Below, one piece after another: positions 17,341-28,300 of a DNA stretch of 52,619 bases. Position 1 is the first letter of the stretch. Every line of letters begins with the position of its first letter. The stretch lies in the NCBI GenBank assembly GCA_022360175.1, contig JAKSDI010000037.1, positions 1-52,619 on the forward strand, in the 5' to 3' direction. The translations under genes were made by a program, and so were the position numbers. The stretch is from Chitinophagales bacterium. Lineage in GTDB: Bacteria > Bacteroidota > Bacteroidia > Chitinophagales > Saprospiraceae. The notes beneath the pieces are model-generated. The model was not told the origin of the DNA, searched no databases, and was given only the letters and a program-made list of their open reading frames with translations.

Positions 17341-20300
17341 ATGAGCATGTTGATTAAGCAACTCCTGTTCCTATTATGCATTATTGCAGCTACAACTATT
17401 GTTCACGCACAAACCTGGAATGGCAGTGTAAGCAATGACTGGGCAGAGCCTGGCAACTGGAATGGTGGCGCCGTACCTATAGCGAGTGGTAATGTAACAA
17501 TACCTAATGTGTGGCGAAAACCTGTTATTAAAGATGGGACGGATGCCTTTGCCAAATCTGTATACATTAATAAAAATTCCAGATTAACGGTTGAAAATGG
17601 TGCTAGCCTAACGATTAATAATGCACCTAATAATGGGATTGAAAATAATGAAGGGACCGTAAATAATCATGGCAGCATACATATAGGAATGAGTGGCAAC
17701 TTTGCAATTTGGAATTACTTCCGCAGTGCATTCAACAACTATGGCACTATAGAGATTGGAGTCACCATGAATGCTCGCAGAGGAATTTTTAATGCTAATA
17801 ATTTCACCAACTGGGAATCAGGGAATATAAAAATAGACAGATTGATTTTGGGTGAAGGCTTTAAAAACCAGGGAACCATCACCAATAAGGGCAATATTGA
17901 GATAGGATTCAATAAAAAGGTCCAGGCCGAAGGGATTGTTAATACAGGCACTTTTAGAAATGAGCAGGGAGCTTTGATTCAAATAGAAGAAACGGGTGGA
18001 TCGGGGCTTAATGATGTGGAAAATTTCTTCAATGATGGAAAGATCATTATTGGAGCGAACAAAAAGCCAGCAGGTGTAGGCATTGAATTGCGGGTTAGTA
18101 ATTTCAACAATAATGCCTGTGGAGAAATATATGTATACGATAATGTTTCTTTAGCAGTTGGCTCTACTATAAAAAACAACGGACTATTCCTGATAGATAC
18201 AGACCTGAATCATAGTGTATCACAAAGCTCAATCATAAACAATGGTATTTTGGCCTATCCACAAGGCAACTTTTTACCTGCTACCACTAATAATGATATC
18301 ATCATTGCGCCCAAATCTGGTGAATGCACTCCTATTACTCCTTCATTTACATTAGGGGGGAGTGTCAGTTTCAATATTTTAGGCATATTTTCTGACCAGG
18401 CAGGTACTACCTCCGCAGGAAGTTATACTCAAAACAATAATACTTTTACAGATAATCCAACGCTAACAGATGGAACCGCTCACCAGCTTTATGTTCAAAT
18501 TGAAGATCCTACCGGTGGGTGCACCAGGCTAGTTCCCTGGAATTTGACTGTCGATGATACTACTCCTCCCTCCTTTACATGCCCATCTAATCTAACTGTA
18601 AATATGGAAACTGGCAACTGTCATGGCCTTGTACCAGATTTTGCTGCCAGTATCAATGCTACAGACAATTGTGGCAATGTATTAATATCTCAAAATGTAC
18701 CCGCCAACTCAAGTTTTGGCGCTGCGGATGGTGATCAAATAAGCGTTACGATCACAGCAGATGATGGTAATGGCAATCAAAATGCAACTCCTTGTGAAGT
18801 TACTCTAACGCTTAATGACAATGAAGCACCAAGCTTCACTTGCCCCGCCAACCAAACCATCAATATGGATTTGAATACTTGCTCTGGCACCGTACCCAAT
18901 TTTTCTACTCTTATTCCTAGCGTAACGGACAACTGCGGAGCTGCTTCAATTACTCAAAGTGAAGCTGCCTATTCCAGCTTTGGAGCGGCTCACAATGATC
19001 AAATAAATGTTACGATCACAGCAAATGATGGCAATGGCAATCAGAATGCCATCCCGTGTATTGTTACATTAACACTCAATGACAACCAGGCACCTACCTT
19101 TAGCTGTCCTTCTGATATGATAGTAGCTATCAGCCCGATTAGCTGCGAAGGTATTGTCCCCAACCTGATCGATGGTATCTCTGATGAATTTGATAATTGC
19201 GGTACTCCTAATTTAAGTCAGGATGTACCGGCTGGTACCACCTTCGGCCCCATGGATGGTTTTCAACAAAGTGTGACTATTACCGCTGATGACGGCAATG
19301 GAAATACAACTACCTGCAACCTAATAGTCTCTACAGAGGAAAATCAGGCTCCTAATGCCATGTGCCAGAACGTGACCATCCAACTGGATGCAAACGGCAA
19401 TGCCAGCACGACTGCACAGGCAGCAGATAATGGCTCCAGCGATAATTGTGGGATTCAAAATATGACATTGAGCCAAACTGATTTCGGATGTCAGGATGTT
19501 GGTGCTAATGCTGTAACACTTACAGTAACGGATTTTAATAACAACAGTGCTGAATGCTTACTTACTGTTTTTGTAGAAGATGTTTCAGCCCCTCTTGCAG
19601 AATGTGTAAATGTGACGGTACAATTGGACGAAAACGGAATCGGAAGTACCACAGCCGATGCGGTAAACAATAATTCCAGCGATGTATGTGGCATAGGAAA
19701 TATAAGCCTAAGCCAAACGGACTTCAACTGCAATGACGTAGGAGCTAATTCGGAAACGCTAACAGTAACAGACATTAATGGCAATAGCAGTACTTGTACT
19801 AGTATTATAACGGTTGTTGATAATGTAGCTCCTCTTGCTAACTGTCAAAATATTTCCACCCTACTAGATGCATCAGGTAATGCCACTATTACTGAAGACG
19901 CCATCAATAATAATAGCACAGATGCCTGCGGCGGGCTAAACTATGATACGGACATTACCCATTTTGACTGCAGTCACATAGGAACCAATACTGTTACATT
20001 AAACCTTACGGATGCCAATGGTAATTCAAGTATCTGTACGGCAATCGTTACCGTACAGGACAATGGGGCTCCAACTGCAAGCTGCCAGAATATTACAACT
20101 CAGCTAGATGCTTCAGGAAACGCCAGTATTGCCGAAGATGCAATCAACAACAACAGCATAGATGCCTGTGGAGGACTAAGCTATGATACTGACATCACCA
20201 ACTTTGATTGCTCTCACTTAGGCATGAATACGGTTGCCCTGACGGTAACAGATGCTAATGGCAATTCAAATACCTGTACCGCAATTGTCACCGTAGAAGA

Positions 20301-21453
20301 TCAGATGATGCCTAACACTATTTGCCTCAATAAAACCATAGAAATTGAGCCCGATGGTACCTACGAGTTGATTGAAGCAGATGTATTCGATGCTGCCAGC
20401 AGTTACGACAATTGCGGCATTGTTCAGGTAGATTTCCCAGCAACTACTTATACCTGTGATGAGGCAGGTTTTAGTTTCACCATACCAGTAACAGCTACGG
20501 ATGCAGCCAATAACAGCTCCAGTTGTAATGCTTACATTCAGGTGGAGGTAGGCAGCAGTTTATCATCAACATGGAGTACTACAGATATAGGACAATCAGG
20601 GCTTGGCAATGATTATTCTTTTGATCCTTGTTCTTCAACTACTAGCCCGGAAAATGGAGCATATACTTTGACCGGAGGGGGAAATAATGCGATTAGTTCT
20701 ACTACGGATAATATCGCCTTTGCCAGCCAAACACTTTGTGGTAACGGATCCATTACTGCTAAAATTGAAAGTGTCGGAACAAATGGTTACGGTGGTCTGA
20801 TGATACGAGAAACCGCAGATGCTGGTGCTAAACAAGTATCTATATTTTCTAATCTAAGTAATATACTACGACACGAAGCTCGATATACGGTCAATGGCTT
20901 AAAGCAGGTTAATAGTTTTTTCAAACCTACTCCATATTGGCTAAAACTGGAAAGACAAGGTGACTGGATATTTGCGTACTATAGCAGCACGGGTAGCAAT
21001 TTCCAGTATGTGCATGGAGTTTATGTACCGATGCAGCAATGCGTAGAAATTGGACTTGCTAGCTTTACTTTCCTTCCAACAGGACAGACAACTGCCATCT
21101 TTAGCAACGTAAGTACTACGGGTAATGTAAGCTCGGCAGGAGGAACTCCAACAGCCTTAGCAGTAGACACTCCAAAACCACAATACCATAATACTCAAAA
21201 ATCCAATAAGCTAAGCTTGTTCCCTAATCCTGTTACTGCTCATTTCACACTTCAACTGGAAGTGCCATTACAACAGTCAACTACAGTAACAGTAGTAAAT
21301 TTATATGGACAAGCCATTGCTGAACAGCGCCTGGCAGAGGGGCAAATACGTCAGGAATGGGATTCGACAGATTGGCCTGCAGGTACCTATGTGTTAAAAG
21401 TGCAACGAAACGGACAACTGCCTATCATCAAGCAATTTGTAGTGATGGAGTAA
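17341..21453 (+). CDS. T9SS surface protein with strand-rich N-domain, HYR domains and ConA-like domain (1370 aa)
   Basis: The signal peptide is about residues 1-24 (ending VHAQ). Residues 25-325 form a repetitive strand-rich domain (WNGSVSNDWAEPGNW, then many NNGTI/NHGSI-x-IG units) like beta-solenoid starts of adhesins. Three true HYR domains follow, about 405-675, each with F-x-CP, DNCG and DDGNGN. Then come five HYR-like repeats of the type Q-x-LDANG...SSDNCG, about 675-1070. The shared ConA-like block is at about 1073-1263 (GYGGLMIRE, LRHEARY, WLKLERQGDW). The T9SS type A sorting tail with FPNPVTA is at 1289-1370. It starts 160 bp after the first hybrid regulator and ends before a strong terminator. 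Surface anchoring is well supported; the ligand is unknown. Confidence 0.9.
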   Translation: MSMLIKQLLFLLCIIAATTIVHAQTWNGSVSNDWAEPGNWNGGAVPIASGNVTIPNVWRKPVIKDGTDAFAKSVYINKNSRLTVENGASLTINNAPNNGIENNEGTVNNHGSIHIGMSGNFAIWNYFRSAFNNYGTIEIGVTMNARRGIFNANNFTNWESGNIKIDRLILGEGFKNQGTITNKGNIEIGFNKKVQAEGIVNTGTFRNEQGALIQIEETGGSGLNDVENFFNDGKIIIGANKKPAGVGIELRVSNFNNNACGEIYVYDNVSLAVGSTIKNNGLFLIDTDLNHSVSQSSIINNGILAYPQGNFLPATTNNDIIIAPKSGECTPITPSFTLGGSVSFNILGIFSDQAGTTSAGSYTQNNNTFTDNPTLTDGTAHQLYVQIEDPTGGCTRLVPWNLTVDDTTPPSFTCPSNLTVNMETGNCHGLVPDFAASINATDNCGNVLISQNVPANSSFGAADGDQISVTITADDGNGNQNATPCEVTLTLNDNEAPSFTCPANQTINMDLNTCSGTVPNFSTLIPSVTDNCGAASITQSEAAYSSFGAAHNDQINVTITANDGNGNQNAIPCIVTLTLNDNQAPTFSCPSDMIVAISPISCEGIVPNLIDGISDEFDNCGTPNLSQDVPAGTTFGPMDGFQQSVTITADDGNGNTTTCNLIVSTEENQAPNAMCQNVTIQLDANGNASTTAQAADNGSSDNCGIQNMTLSQTDFGCQDVGANAVTLTVTDFNNNSAECLLTVFVEDVSAPLAECVNVTVQLDENGIGSTTADAVNNNSSDVCGIGNISLSQTDFNCNDVGANSETLTVTDINGNSSTCTSIITVVDNVAPLANCQNISTLLDASGNATITEDAINNNSTDACGGLNYDTDITHFDCSHIGTNTVTLNLTDANGNSSICTAIVTVQDNGAPTASCQNITTQLDASGNASIAEDAINNNSIDACGGLSYDTDITNFDCSHLGMNTVALTVTDANGNSNTCTAIVTVEDQMMPNTICLNKTIEIEPDGTYELIEADVFDAASSYDNCGIVQVDFPATTYTCDEAGFSFTIPVTATDAANNSSSCNAYIQVEVGSSLSSTWSTTDIGQSGLGNDYSFDPCSSTTSPENGAYTLTGGGNNAISSTTDNIAFASQTLCGNGSITAKIESVGTNGYGGLMIRETADAGAKQVSIFSNLSNILRHEARYTVNGLKQVNSFFKPTPYWLKLERQGDWIFAYYSSTGSNFQYVHGVYVPMQQCVEIGLASFTFLPTGQTTAIFSNVSTTGNVSSAGGTPTALAVDTPKPQYHNTQKSNKLSLFPNPVTAHFTLQLEVPLQQSTTVTVVNLYGQAIAEQRLAEGQIRQEWDSTDWPAGTYVLKVQRNGQLPIIKQFVVME

Positions 21454-21542
21454 AATACAAGAAAGCGTTCATGCGTGCACCCGACCACGTATAACACCCT
21501 CGTGATTAACACCTTAAAGCAACATAAACAAATATTCTCTTT

Positions 21543-21582
21543 AAGCCATCTTGAATTATTTATAATTTAGGATGGCTTTTTT
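21543..21582 (+). terminator. rho-independent terminator
   Basis: The stem AAGCCATC / GATGGCTT, around an A/T-rich loop, is followed by TTTT, about 90 bp after the stop of the 1370-aa surface protein gene. Confidence 0.8.
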
Positions 21583-21683
21583 AGAACCCTGAATGCTCCC
21601 TATGAATCAGATATTTTCTTCTCTCTATCTCAAAATACGGGTGAATTCTAAAGACTATAGAATAAGTAGGGTTTAAAAGTTGT

Positions 21684-21691
21684 TATCTTTG
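21684..21691 (+). promoter_or_regulatory. putative Bacteroidota -7 promoter element
   Basis: TATCTTTG matches the TAnnTTTG consensus exactly and lies 24 bp before the ATG at 21715. No convincing -33 TTTG was found at the usual spacing, so this is a tentative call. Confidence 0.45.
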
Positions 21692-21714
21692 ATTAGATAC
21701 CAACACTTATTCGA

Positions 21715-24700
21715 ATGCTAAGGATATTGAGCCTGGGACTACTATTGCTAATCGGGACTGCTGCATTTACACAGAAGAGCCAGCAAAAAGTAGATAGTTT
21801 GCATAATCTGTTTGTAAACGCCAGTGGGGAAGAAAAGCTCGAATTTATTGAACCTTTGTTCCATGTAATCTCTGTAAATACCTCCAAGCCAGTTCAGCCT
21901 ATACTTTATGAGATGGAGCAACTTTCTATCCAACATAAAAAGGACAAAGAATTAATGCTTAGTTGGCTTATGCTAGGCTGGGCTTACCAATCACAATTTA
22001 AGTTTGACTCTCTGCGAGCCATTTCCCATAAAGGGATTGAGCTAGCCAAACAGACTAAAAATGATACCCTATTGGCCAAGTTCTACAATTCTGTTGGTGT
22101 TTCACATGAAAAAATTGGAGTACTGGATAGTGCCGAATACTTTTACAAATTGGCGCTGGCAACGGATTCGCGTGTTACAATGAGTGTTTATAACAATCTG
22201 GGATTGGCCTATATCCGCAAATCAAATTATGGTAAGGCTATTGAATATTTAGAGCTGGCACTTAAGGAAGCTCAGGAAAAAGGCTTAGTCAATGCAGAAG
22301 CTGTAATATCTAATAACATTGGAATATCTCACAACAAACTCAATAATCCCAAAAAAGCGGAGGCTTATGCACTAAGAGCACTAGAACTAAAAGAGCAGTT
22401 GGGAGATGAAAGAGGGAAGCTGTTTCCTATGGTTCAGCTCACCACGGCAGATTTACCTTTGGAAGAACACAAAAAATATGTTGAAGCTGCGCTTGTTCAG
22501 GCTCAAAAAGTAGGGGACCCCATTTTCATGCGTTTGTTTACCGCCAAGGCTGCCGAAGTATTGGATATGGAAGGAAAGTATAGCGAAGCCTTAGACTTGC
22601 TGGTGCCTGTATATGAACAATCACGTAAAGCTCAATCATATGACCAGGGAGAAGTGATGCGTGTTCTGGCTTATATTTACTACCATTTGAAACAATATGA
22701 TAAGGCTCATCAAGTAGCTACACAACTCATGGAATTGGCCACCTCCAAAAATGCACTCGATGAAATCCAAAATGCCCGCATATTGTTGATGCAAATCTAT
22801 AGAGAACAAGGGCAATACCAACAAGCCCTACAAATGGGTACAGATTATTATGAAGCCAGAGATAGTCTTGTACTAAAACTCAATCTCGACAAACTAGCTG
22901 CTCTCGATGAGAAATTAGAAGATGTAGAGCGCCAAAAACAGATTGACTTTTTAAATAGTGAGCTCAAACAAAAAGACATCCGAAGAAAATGGATGATTGC
23001 GGTAGGGGTGTTATTGGCTCTTATCCTTTCCTTAGTCATATACTTCAGAAACCGCAGGATTAGAGCTCAAAAGGCTATGATTGCCAGAGAAAAAGAAACT
23101 GCCCGACAACTGGAGGTAATGAACGAGAAGCTGAAGGGACTGGATCAGATGAAAAATCGTTTGTTTACCAATATCACTCACGAGTTTCGTACTCCTCTCA
23201 CCGTTATGTTGGGTATGGCAGAGCAGTTGGAATCCTCAGCAGAAAACACAAATGAAAAATCCCAGCGCAAATTGGCCTTGATTCGCCGCAACGGAAGGAG
23301 CCTGCTCAATCTGGTCAATCAGATGTTGGATCTTTCCAAAATTGAGGATAATAAACTAAAAGTTGATCTTATCCAGAGTGATATAGTTGCTTATATCCGC
23401 TACCTTACGGAAAGCTTCCATTCCATGGCGAACGCACAGAATGTAATCCTGCAAACTTCAACTGATGAAAAGGAAATCATCATGGATTACGATCCTGAAA
23501 AAATCCGCCAGATACTTTCTAATCTATTATCAAATGCTTTAAAATATACGCCTTCAGGAGGAAGAGTAATGGTGAAAATTGCTGCATCTGAAGATAAAAA
23601 ACACCTGGTTCTAGCAGTTAGAGACACTGGAGCAGGAATCCCTAAAGAAGACCTCCCCAATATTTTTGACCGCTTCTATCAAGCTGATGACACCATTGCT
23701 AAGGCTGGAGGCACAGGAATTGGACTCGCATTAACAAAAGAGTTAATTAAGCTTTTAGATGGCGATATCAGGGTGGAAAGTGAATTAGAAAAAGGCACTA
23801 CTTTTATTATGCAACTCCCAATTACCCAATCAGCAGAATTATTAGATCAGGAGGTAGAACATTTTGCGCAAGCACCTCTTGTTATTCCTACGATGATTGA
23901 AACCAAGCTGGAGAGTAACAAGACTCCATCTTCAAGCAAACAACCGACCCTGCTTATTGTAGAAGATAATCCTGATGTAGTAGAGTATCTAACAGATTGT
24001 CTGGAATCAGAATATCAATTAATACATGCCTATAATGGGCGGATAGGTATAGAGAAAGCCCTGGAATTGGTACCAGATATTATCATTTCTGATGTCATGA
24101 TGCCAGAAAAAAATGGTTTTGAATTATGTGATGCCTTAAAAAATGATGAACGTACCAGTCACATCCCCATCATCTTGCTTACCGCGCGTGCAGATGTAGA
24201 AAGTCGAATTTCAGGCCTGAAGCGGGGAGCAGATGCCTATCTTGCCAAGCCATTCCATCGTGAAGAATTACTTGCTGTACTTGCCCAATTAGTGGAATTG
24301 CGTAGCAAATTGCGTGCCCGATATGCTCAATTACCAATGGAAGCACCGGGTACTCCCTCCCCTGTCAGTCAAGAACCTGAGTATTCGATGGAGGATGCTT
24401 TTCTGAAAAAAGCCAGTGCATTGATCCATGATAATATAGCCAATCCAACTTTTGCAGTGCAGGAGTTTTGCAAAGCATTAGGCATGAGCTATCCCGTTGT
24501 TTATAGAAAATTATCTGCCCTGACTGGGCGCTCTCCTGCGCTTTATATCAGAGAGATCCGCTTAAACCATGCAAAAGGGCTATTACAGTCTACTGATTTC
24601 ACCGTTTCTGAAATTGCATATGATTGTGGTTTTAATGACCCTAAATTCTTTAGCAGGGTTTTTTCTAAAGAGTTTGGGCAGTCACCTAGTGTATTTAGAA

Positions 24701-24717
24701 GTTCTCTTCAGAAGTGA
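21715..24717 (+). CDS. second hybrid two-component sensor-regulator: TPR, histidine kinase, receiver, AraC
   Basis: A 1000-residue paralogue of the regulator at 14034. The signal peptide is about residues 1-20. TPR-type repeats run to about 390 (VYNNLGLAYIRKSNYGKAIEYL is a typical unit), and a Lys/Glu-rich coiled coil leads into one membrane segment at about 426-443. The kinase carries His489 in NITHEFRTP, an N-box (NLLSNALKYTP) and a G-box GTGIGLALTKEL. The receiver begins LLIVEDNPD, with Asp793 in ISDVMMP. The C-terminal AraC domain ends with FNDPKFFSRVFSKEFG. All catalytic and phospho-acceptor residues are present, so it should be active. It is probably transcribed alone, from the TAnnTTTG element just upstream and after the terminator at 21543. 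Its likely targets are the flanking T9SS genes. Confidence 0.93.
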   Translation: MLRILSLGLLLLIGTAAFTQKSQQKVDSLHNLFVNASGEEKLEFIEPLFHVISVNTSKPVQPILYEMEQLSIQHKKDKELMLSWLMLGWAYQSQFKFDSLRAISHKGIELAKQTKNDTLLAKFYNSVGVSHEKIGVLDSAEYFYKLALATDSRVTMSVYNNLGLAYIRKSNYGKAIEYLELALKEAQEKGLVNAEAVISNNIGISHNKLNNPKKAEAYALRALELKEQLGDERGKLFPMVQLTTADLPLEEHKKYVEAALVQAQKVGDPIFMRLFTAKAAEVLDMEGKYSEALDLLVPVYEQSRKAQSYDQGEVMRVLAYIYYHLKQYDKAHQVATQLMELATSKNALDEIQNARILLMQIYREQGQYQQALQMGTDYYEARDSLVLKLNLDKLAALDEKLEDVERQKQIDFLNSELKQKDIRRKWMIAVGVLLALILSLVIYFRNRRIRAQKAMIAREKETARQLEVMNEKLKGLDQMKNRLFTNITHEFRTPLTVMLGMAEQLESSAENTNEKSQRKLALIRRNGRSLLNLVNQMLDLSKIEDNKLKVDLIQSDIVAYIRYLTESFHSMANAQNVILQTSTDEKEIIMDYDPEKIRQILSNLLSNALKYTPSGGRVMVKIAASEDKKHLVLAVRDTGAGIPKEDLPNIFDRFYQADDTIAKAGGTGIGLALTKELIKLLDGDIRVESELEKGTTFIMQLPITQSAELLDQEVEHFAQAPLVIPTMIETKLESNKTPSSSKQPTLLIVEDNPDVVEYLTDCLESEYQLIHAYNGRIGIEKALELVPDIIISDVMMPEKNGFELCDALKNDERTSHIPIILLTARADVESRISGLKRGADAYLAKPFHREELLAVLAQLVELRSKLRARYAQLPMEAPGTPSPVSQEPEYSMEDAFLKKASALIHDNIANPTFAVQEFCKALGMSYPVVYRKLSALTGRSPALYIREIRLNHAKGLLQSTDFTVSEIAYDCGFNDPKFFSRVFSKEFGQSPSVFRSSLQK

Positions 24718-24787
24718 TAAGATTGAGGCAAAGGACTTTTAAAAATAAGAATACCTTCATTATCCGTGATGAATCAAGTCTCAAAAG

Positions 24788-24818
24788 CCCATACATCAGC
24801 TTGAAGCTGGAGTATGGG
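24788..24818. repeat. REP-like hairpin, copy 2
   Basis: CCCATACATCAGCTT / GAAGCTGGAGTATGGG is followed by TTCTAAGCAT. It is nearly the same palindrome as at 10832 and 24993. Confidence 0.75.
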
Positions 24819-24992
24819 TTCTAAGCATATTTCTCCATTCACAGCTAAAGTCACCACAACTGAAAAGTGGTCAAATAAAATCCCCTTAAACATACAATCT
24901 TATGGAGAAGGGCTTTCTTGTAAAAAACACCTATCATCTGTGATGCATCCATATGCCCTCCATCACCAACAATTGGTTAAATAATAAAGCGC

Positions 24993-25025
24993 CACTCATA
25001 CATCAGCTTGAAGCTGGTGCATGGG
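24993..25025. repeat. REP-like hairpin, copy 3
   Basis: CTCATACATCAGCTT / GAAGCTGGTGCATGGG is followed by TTCTAAGCAA. It shares the 3' extension TTCTAAGCA with copy 2, which shows the repeat extends beyond the stem. Confidence 0.75.
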
Positions 25026-25217
25026 TTCTAAGCAACAAATGATTTTGCATACCACAAAACTCATATCTCTCCTCATTCCCCATCAAATTCAAGGAAACAA
25101 TTAACAAATTAAATCTATTGAAATGGCATTATTTTCACAGTCTTACAAAAAAAGTACATAAAATCCACCTTGAAAAACAATTTCACAAAATACTGAAAAT
25201 CAATATATTAACACACA

Positions 25218-25293
25218 TTAGAATAAATAGTCCACCACTTAGAACACATAATCCACCCTAAGAATAAAATATACTCCACCCTTTAGAACGTAT
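25218..25293 (+). promoter_or_regulatory. direct-repeat array upstream of a T9SS gene
   Basis: About three and a half copies of a roughly 22-bp unit, TTAGAA-nnn-ATA-n-TCCACC, occur in tandem, ending 82 bp before the ATG at 25376. A further ATCCACCTTGAAA half-unit lies near 25159. The spacing of about two helical turns would suit cooperative binding of a regulator, but this is inferred. Confidence 0.5.
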
Positions 25294-25375
25294 AGTGATC
25301 GTGCTTTTTTGGAATTACTATAAACTTTGTATCAACAAGTAAAAAAGAACATTACCAACCCTAAATTATTTTATC

Positions 25376-28300
25376 ATGCACCGCATATTAAACTACACGT
25401 TCTACAAAACCATATTATGTTGTTCTTTTGCATTAGCTATGTTGTTTACAGCTTCAGCATTACAAGCACAAGTTTCCTACGATAATAATGGAATAGTAAG
25501 TGGAGGCAGTAAATTCATCACAGTACCTTCGGGTTATAATCGCTTATTAGTCGTACATGCCAGTACCTTTGGAGGCAATAGATCAGCCTCTTTCAATGGC
25601 ATTCCCATGACTGAAGTGATTACCAAAACTGCATCTGGCTGGGTAGGCCGTACGACTATCTTTATACTTCCTCTTGGGACGGGCTGTGAAATAACTGCAA
25701 AGGTTACAGTATCCAGTGGAGGTGCTGGTGGAGGATATGCACGTATATTTTGGGCAGGTTCCTTTCAACATGTAGATCAGACTACACCAATTGCTGACAA
25801 AGGCTCCGCAGCCTTCCCTGGAGGTCACACAACTTCTACTATAGGTGGCCTAAGCAACGTACCAGGTATGGATATTATTTTTGATGGCCTTTGCATGGGC
25901 AAAAATGGTTCTAATCCTCCTGAACCTACTCCTAATGGTGGGGGAGTTGTATTATACAATAATGCTTTTTCTTTTAATACTTCCCGTTCCGTTGCACGTT
26001 TCAGAGGCGGCTCCGGAAGCAATGCTACTGCCAGTTGGACTGTAGCAATAGGATGGGACAAACCACATGTAGCAGTGGTCCTTAACGGAATTGCGCAAGA
26101 TAATTATCCTTTAGATACAGAAGCACCTATTGCTCTTTGCCAGGACGCAACCGTAGCACTAGATGGAAATGGAACTGCAACAATAACGAAAAACCAAATA
26201 GACAATGGCTCCAGCGATGATTGCAGCATTGCCTCTATGACACTTAGTGAAAGCTCTTTTGATTGTACCAACTTAGGGACAAATAATGTCACCTTAACCG
26301 TAATGGATGGAATAGGGGCTTCCAGCACTTGCGATGCAGTAGTAACGATAGAAGACAATGATGCTCCTACTGCTTCTTGTGTAAATCCAATTACCTTATT
26401 ACTTGATGCCAATGAACAAGTCAGCATTACTGCTGATCAATTAGATGGAGGCTCTACTGATAACTGTGGCATCATCAACCGCCAAATTTCTAGATCTTCA
26501 TTCGACTGCAATGATCTTGGAAACACTACAAACGTAACTCTAACAGTAATGGACGCTACAGGAAATTCAAGCAATTGTGATGTAGCCGTAACAATAGAAA
26601 ATCAAACGCCTCCCAATGCACTTTGCAAAGATATGATTGTGCAATTGGACGCCAATGGTTCAGCTTCTATTACCACCACTGACATTGATGATGGCTCTTA
26701 TGCCTTATGTGCCTCTCCTACTCTAAGCCTGGATATAAATGATTTCACCTGTGATAATGTAGGAGAAAATGACGTAACACTTACGGCAACTGATATCAGT
26801 GGAAACACAAGTACTTGTGAAGCAATAGTTACCGTAGAAAGCACCACCCCTCCAACAGCAAATTGCACGGACGTAATAATAGACTTTGGCAATAGTAATG
26901 GGATTATAAACCTGGATTTAAATGCATCAGATGTGAATAATGGTAGTACCGTTGTTTGTGGAGACCCAATACTTTCTTTATTTCCCAGCAGCTTCACATT
27001 AGATTGCAATAATTTTTCTGATCCTCAAACGACCACACTGACCGTTACAGATGAAAATGGTAACAGCAGTACCTGTACTGCCAATGTATATGGCATAGAT
27101 AATACCCCCCCTTCTGCTACATGTCAGAACATTACTATAGCACTCGACGACAATGGCAATGCAAGTATTACGGAAAGCACAATTGACAATGGAAGTAGTG
27201 ATGTATGCGGTATCACCAACTACGATACAGATATTACAAGCTTTGACTGTAACAAACTTGGAAACAACACTCTGACACTGACTGTTTCAGATGCTGCTGG
27301 TAACACATCTTCCTGTACAGCAAATGTATTGGTAGAAGACAATATTGCACCAACAGCAATTTGTCTGACAACCACTGTTACGCTTCAACCTAATGGCTCC
27401 TATTCTGTAGTAGAGGCAGATGTATACGATGCAATCAACAGTTTTGACAACTGTGCAATAAGCAATGTTAGTTTTCCTGCAACTGCTTATACATGTGATG
27501 AAGCTGATAATTCCTACATGGTTCCTGTTACTATTAAAGATGCCAGTGGAAATACAGATCAATGTTACGCAGAACTCACGGTTAAAATTGGTACAACACT
27601 ACCGCTTGACTGGAATACATCAGACATTGGTAACATCACCATTGGTAATGCTTATGATTATGATCCTTGCGTACTAAATGGAACATTTACAATTACGGGA
27701 TCCGGTAATAATGCAATAGGCTCTGTTAATGATCACATTGCATTTGCTCATCAATCTTTATGCGGTGATGGTTCAATTACTACCAAGATTGAAAGTGTTA
27801 CACCAAATGGTTATGGAGGCTTGATGATACGTGAAAATACAAGCCCAGGAGCAAAACAAACAGCAATTTTTTCGAATTTAAGCAATATTCTACGTCATGA
27901 AGTACGTTATACTGCAAACGGCGCAAAACAGGTGAATAGTTTTTACAAACCATCTCCTATATGGTTGAAACTAGAGCGACAGGGAGATTGGATATTTACC
28001 TACTATAGTAGCACTGGCTACAATTTTCAGATTGTACATAGCGTCTTTCTTCCTATGCAATCGTGTGTAGAAATTGGATTAGCCAGCTTTACTAATATGC
28101 CGTATGCTCAAACAAGTAGTGTATTTAATAATACATCTATAACCGAAGCCCATGGAACACTCACAAATCACAAAGGAGCACTTCATACAAATGAACTACA
28201 CAAGACTAGTGCTCAGGAAAGCCATCAACTATCTGGCCCATACACCGCCGCAGTTGAACCTACCGAACTTAATGTATATCCGAATCCTGCAAATGATGCT

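Larger units (their letters stand above)
24718..25375. other. 658-bp intergenic region with two hairpin repeats and a short direct-repeat array
   Basis: No gene is seen. It holds two REP-like hairpins (24788-24818, 24993-25025). A segment after the first (about 24829-24885, GCTAAAGTCACCACAACTG then GTCAAATAAAA) resembles 39612-39655. A direct-repeat array lies at 25218-25293. Confidence 0.65.
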
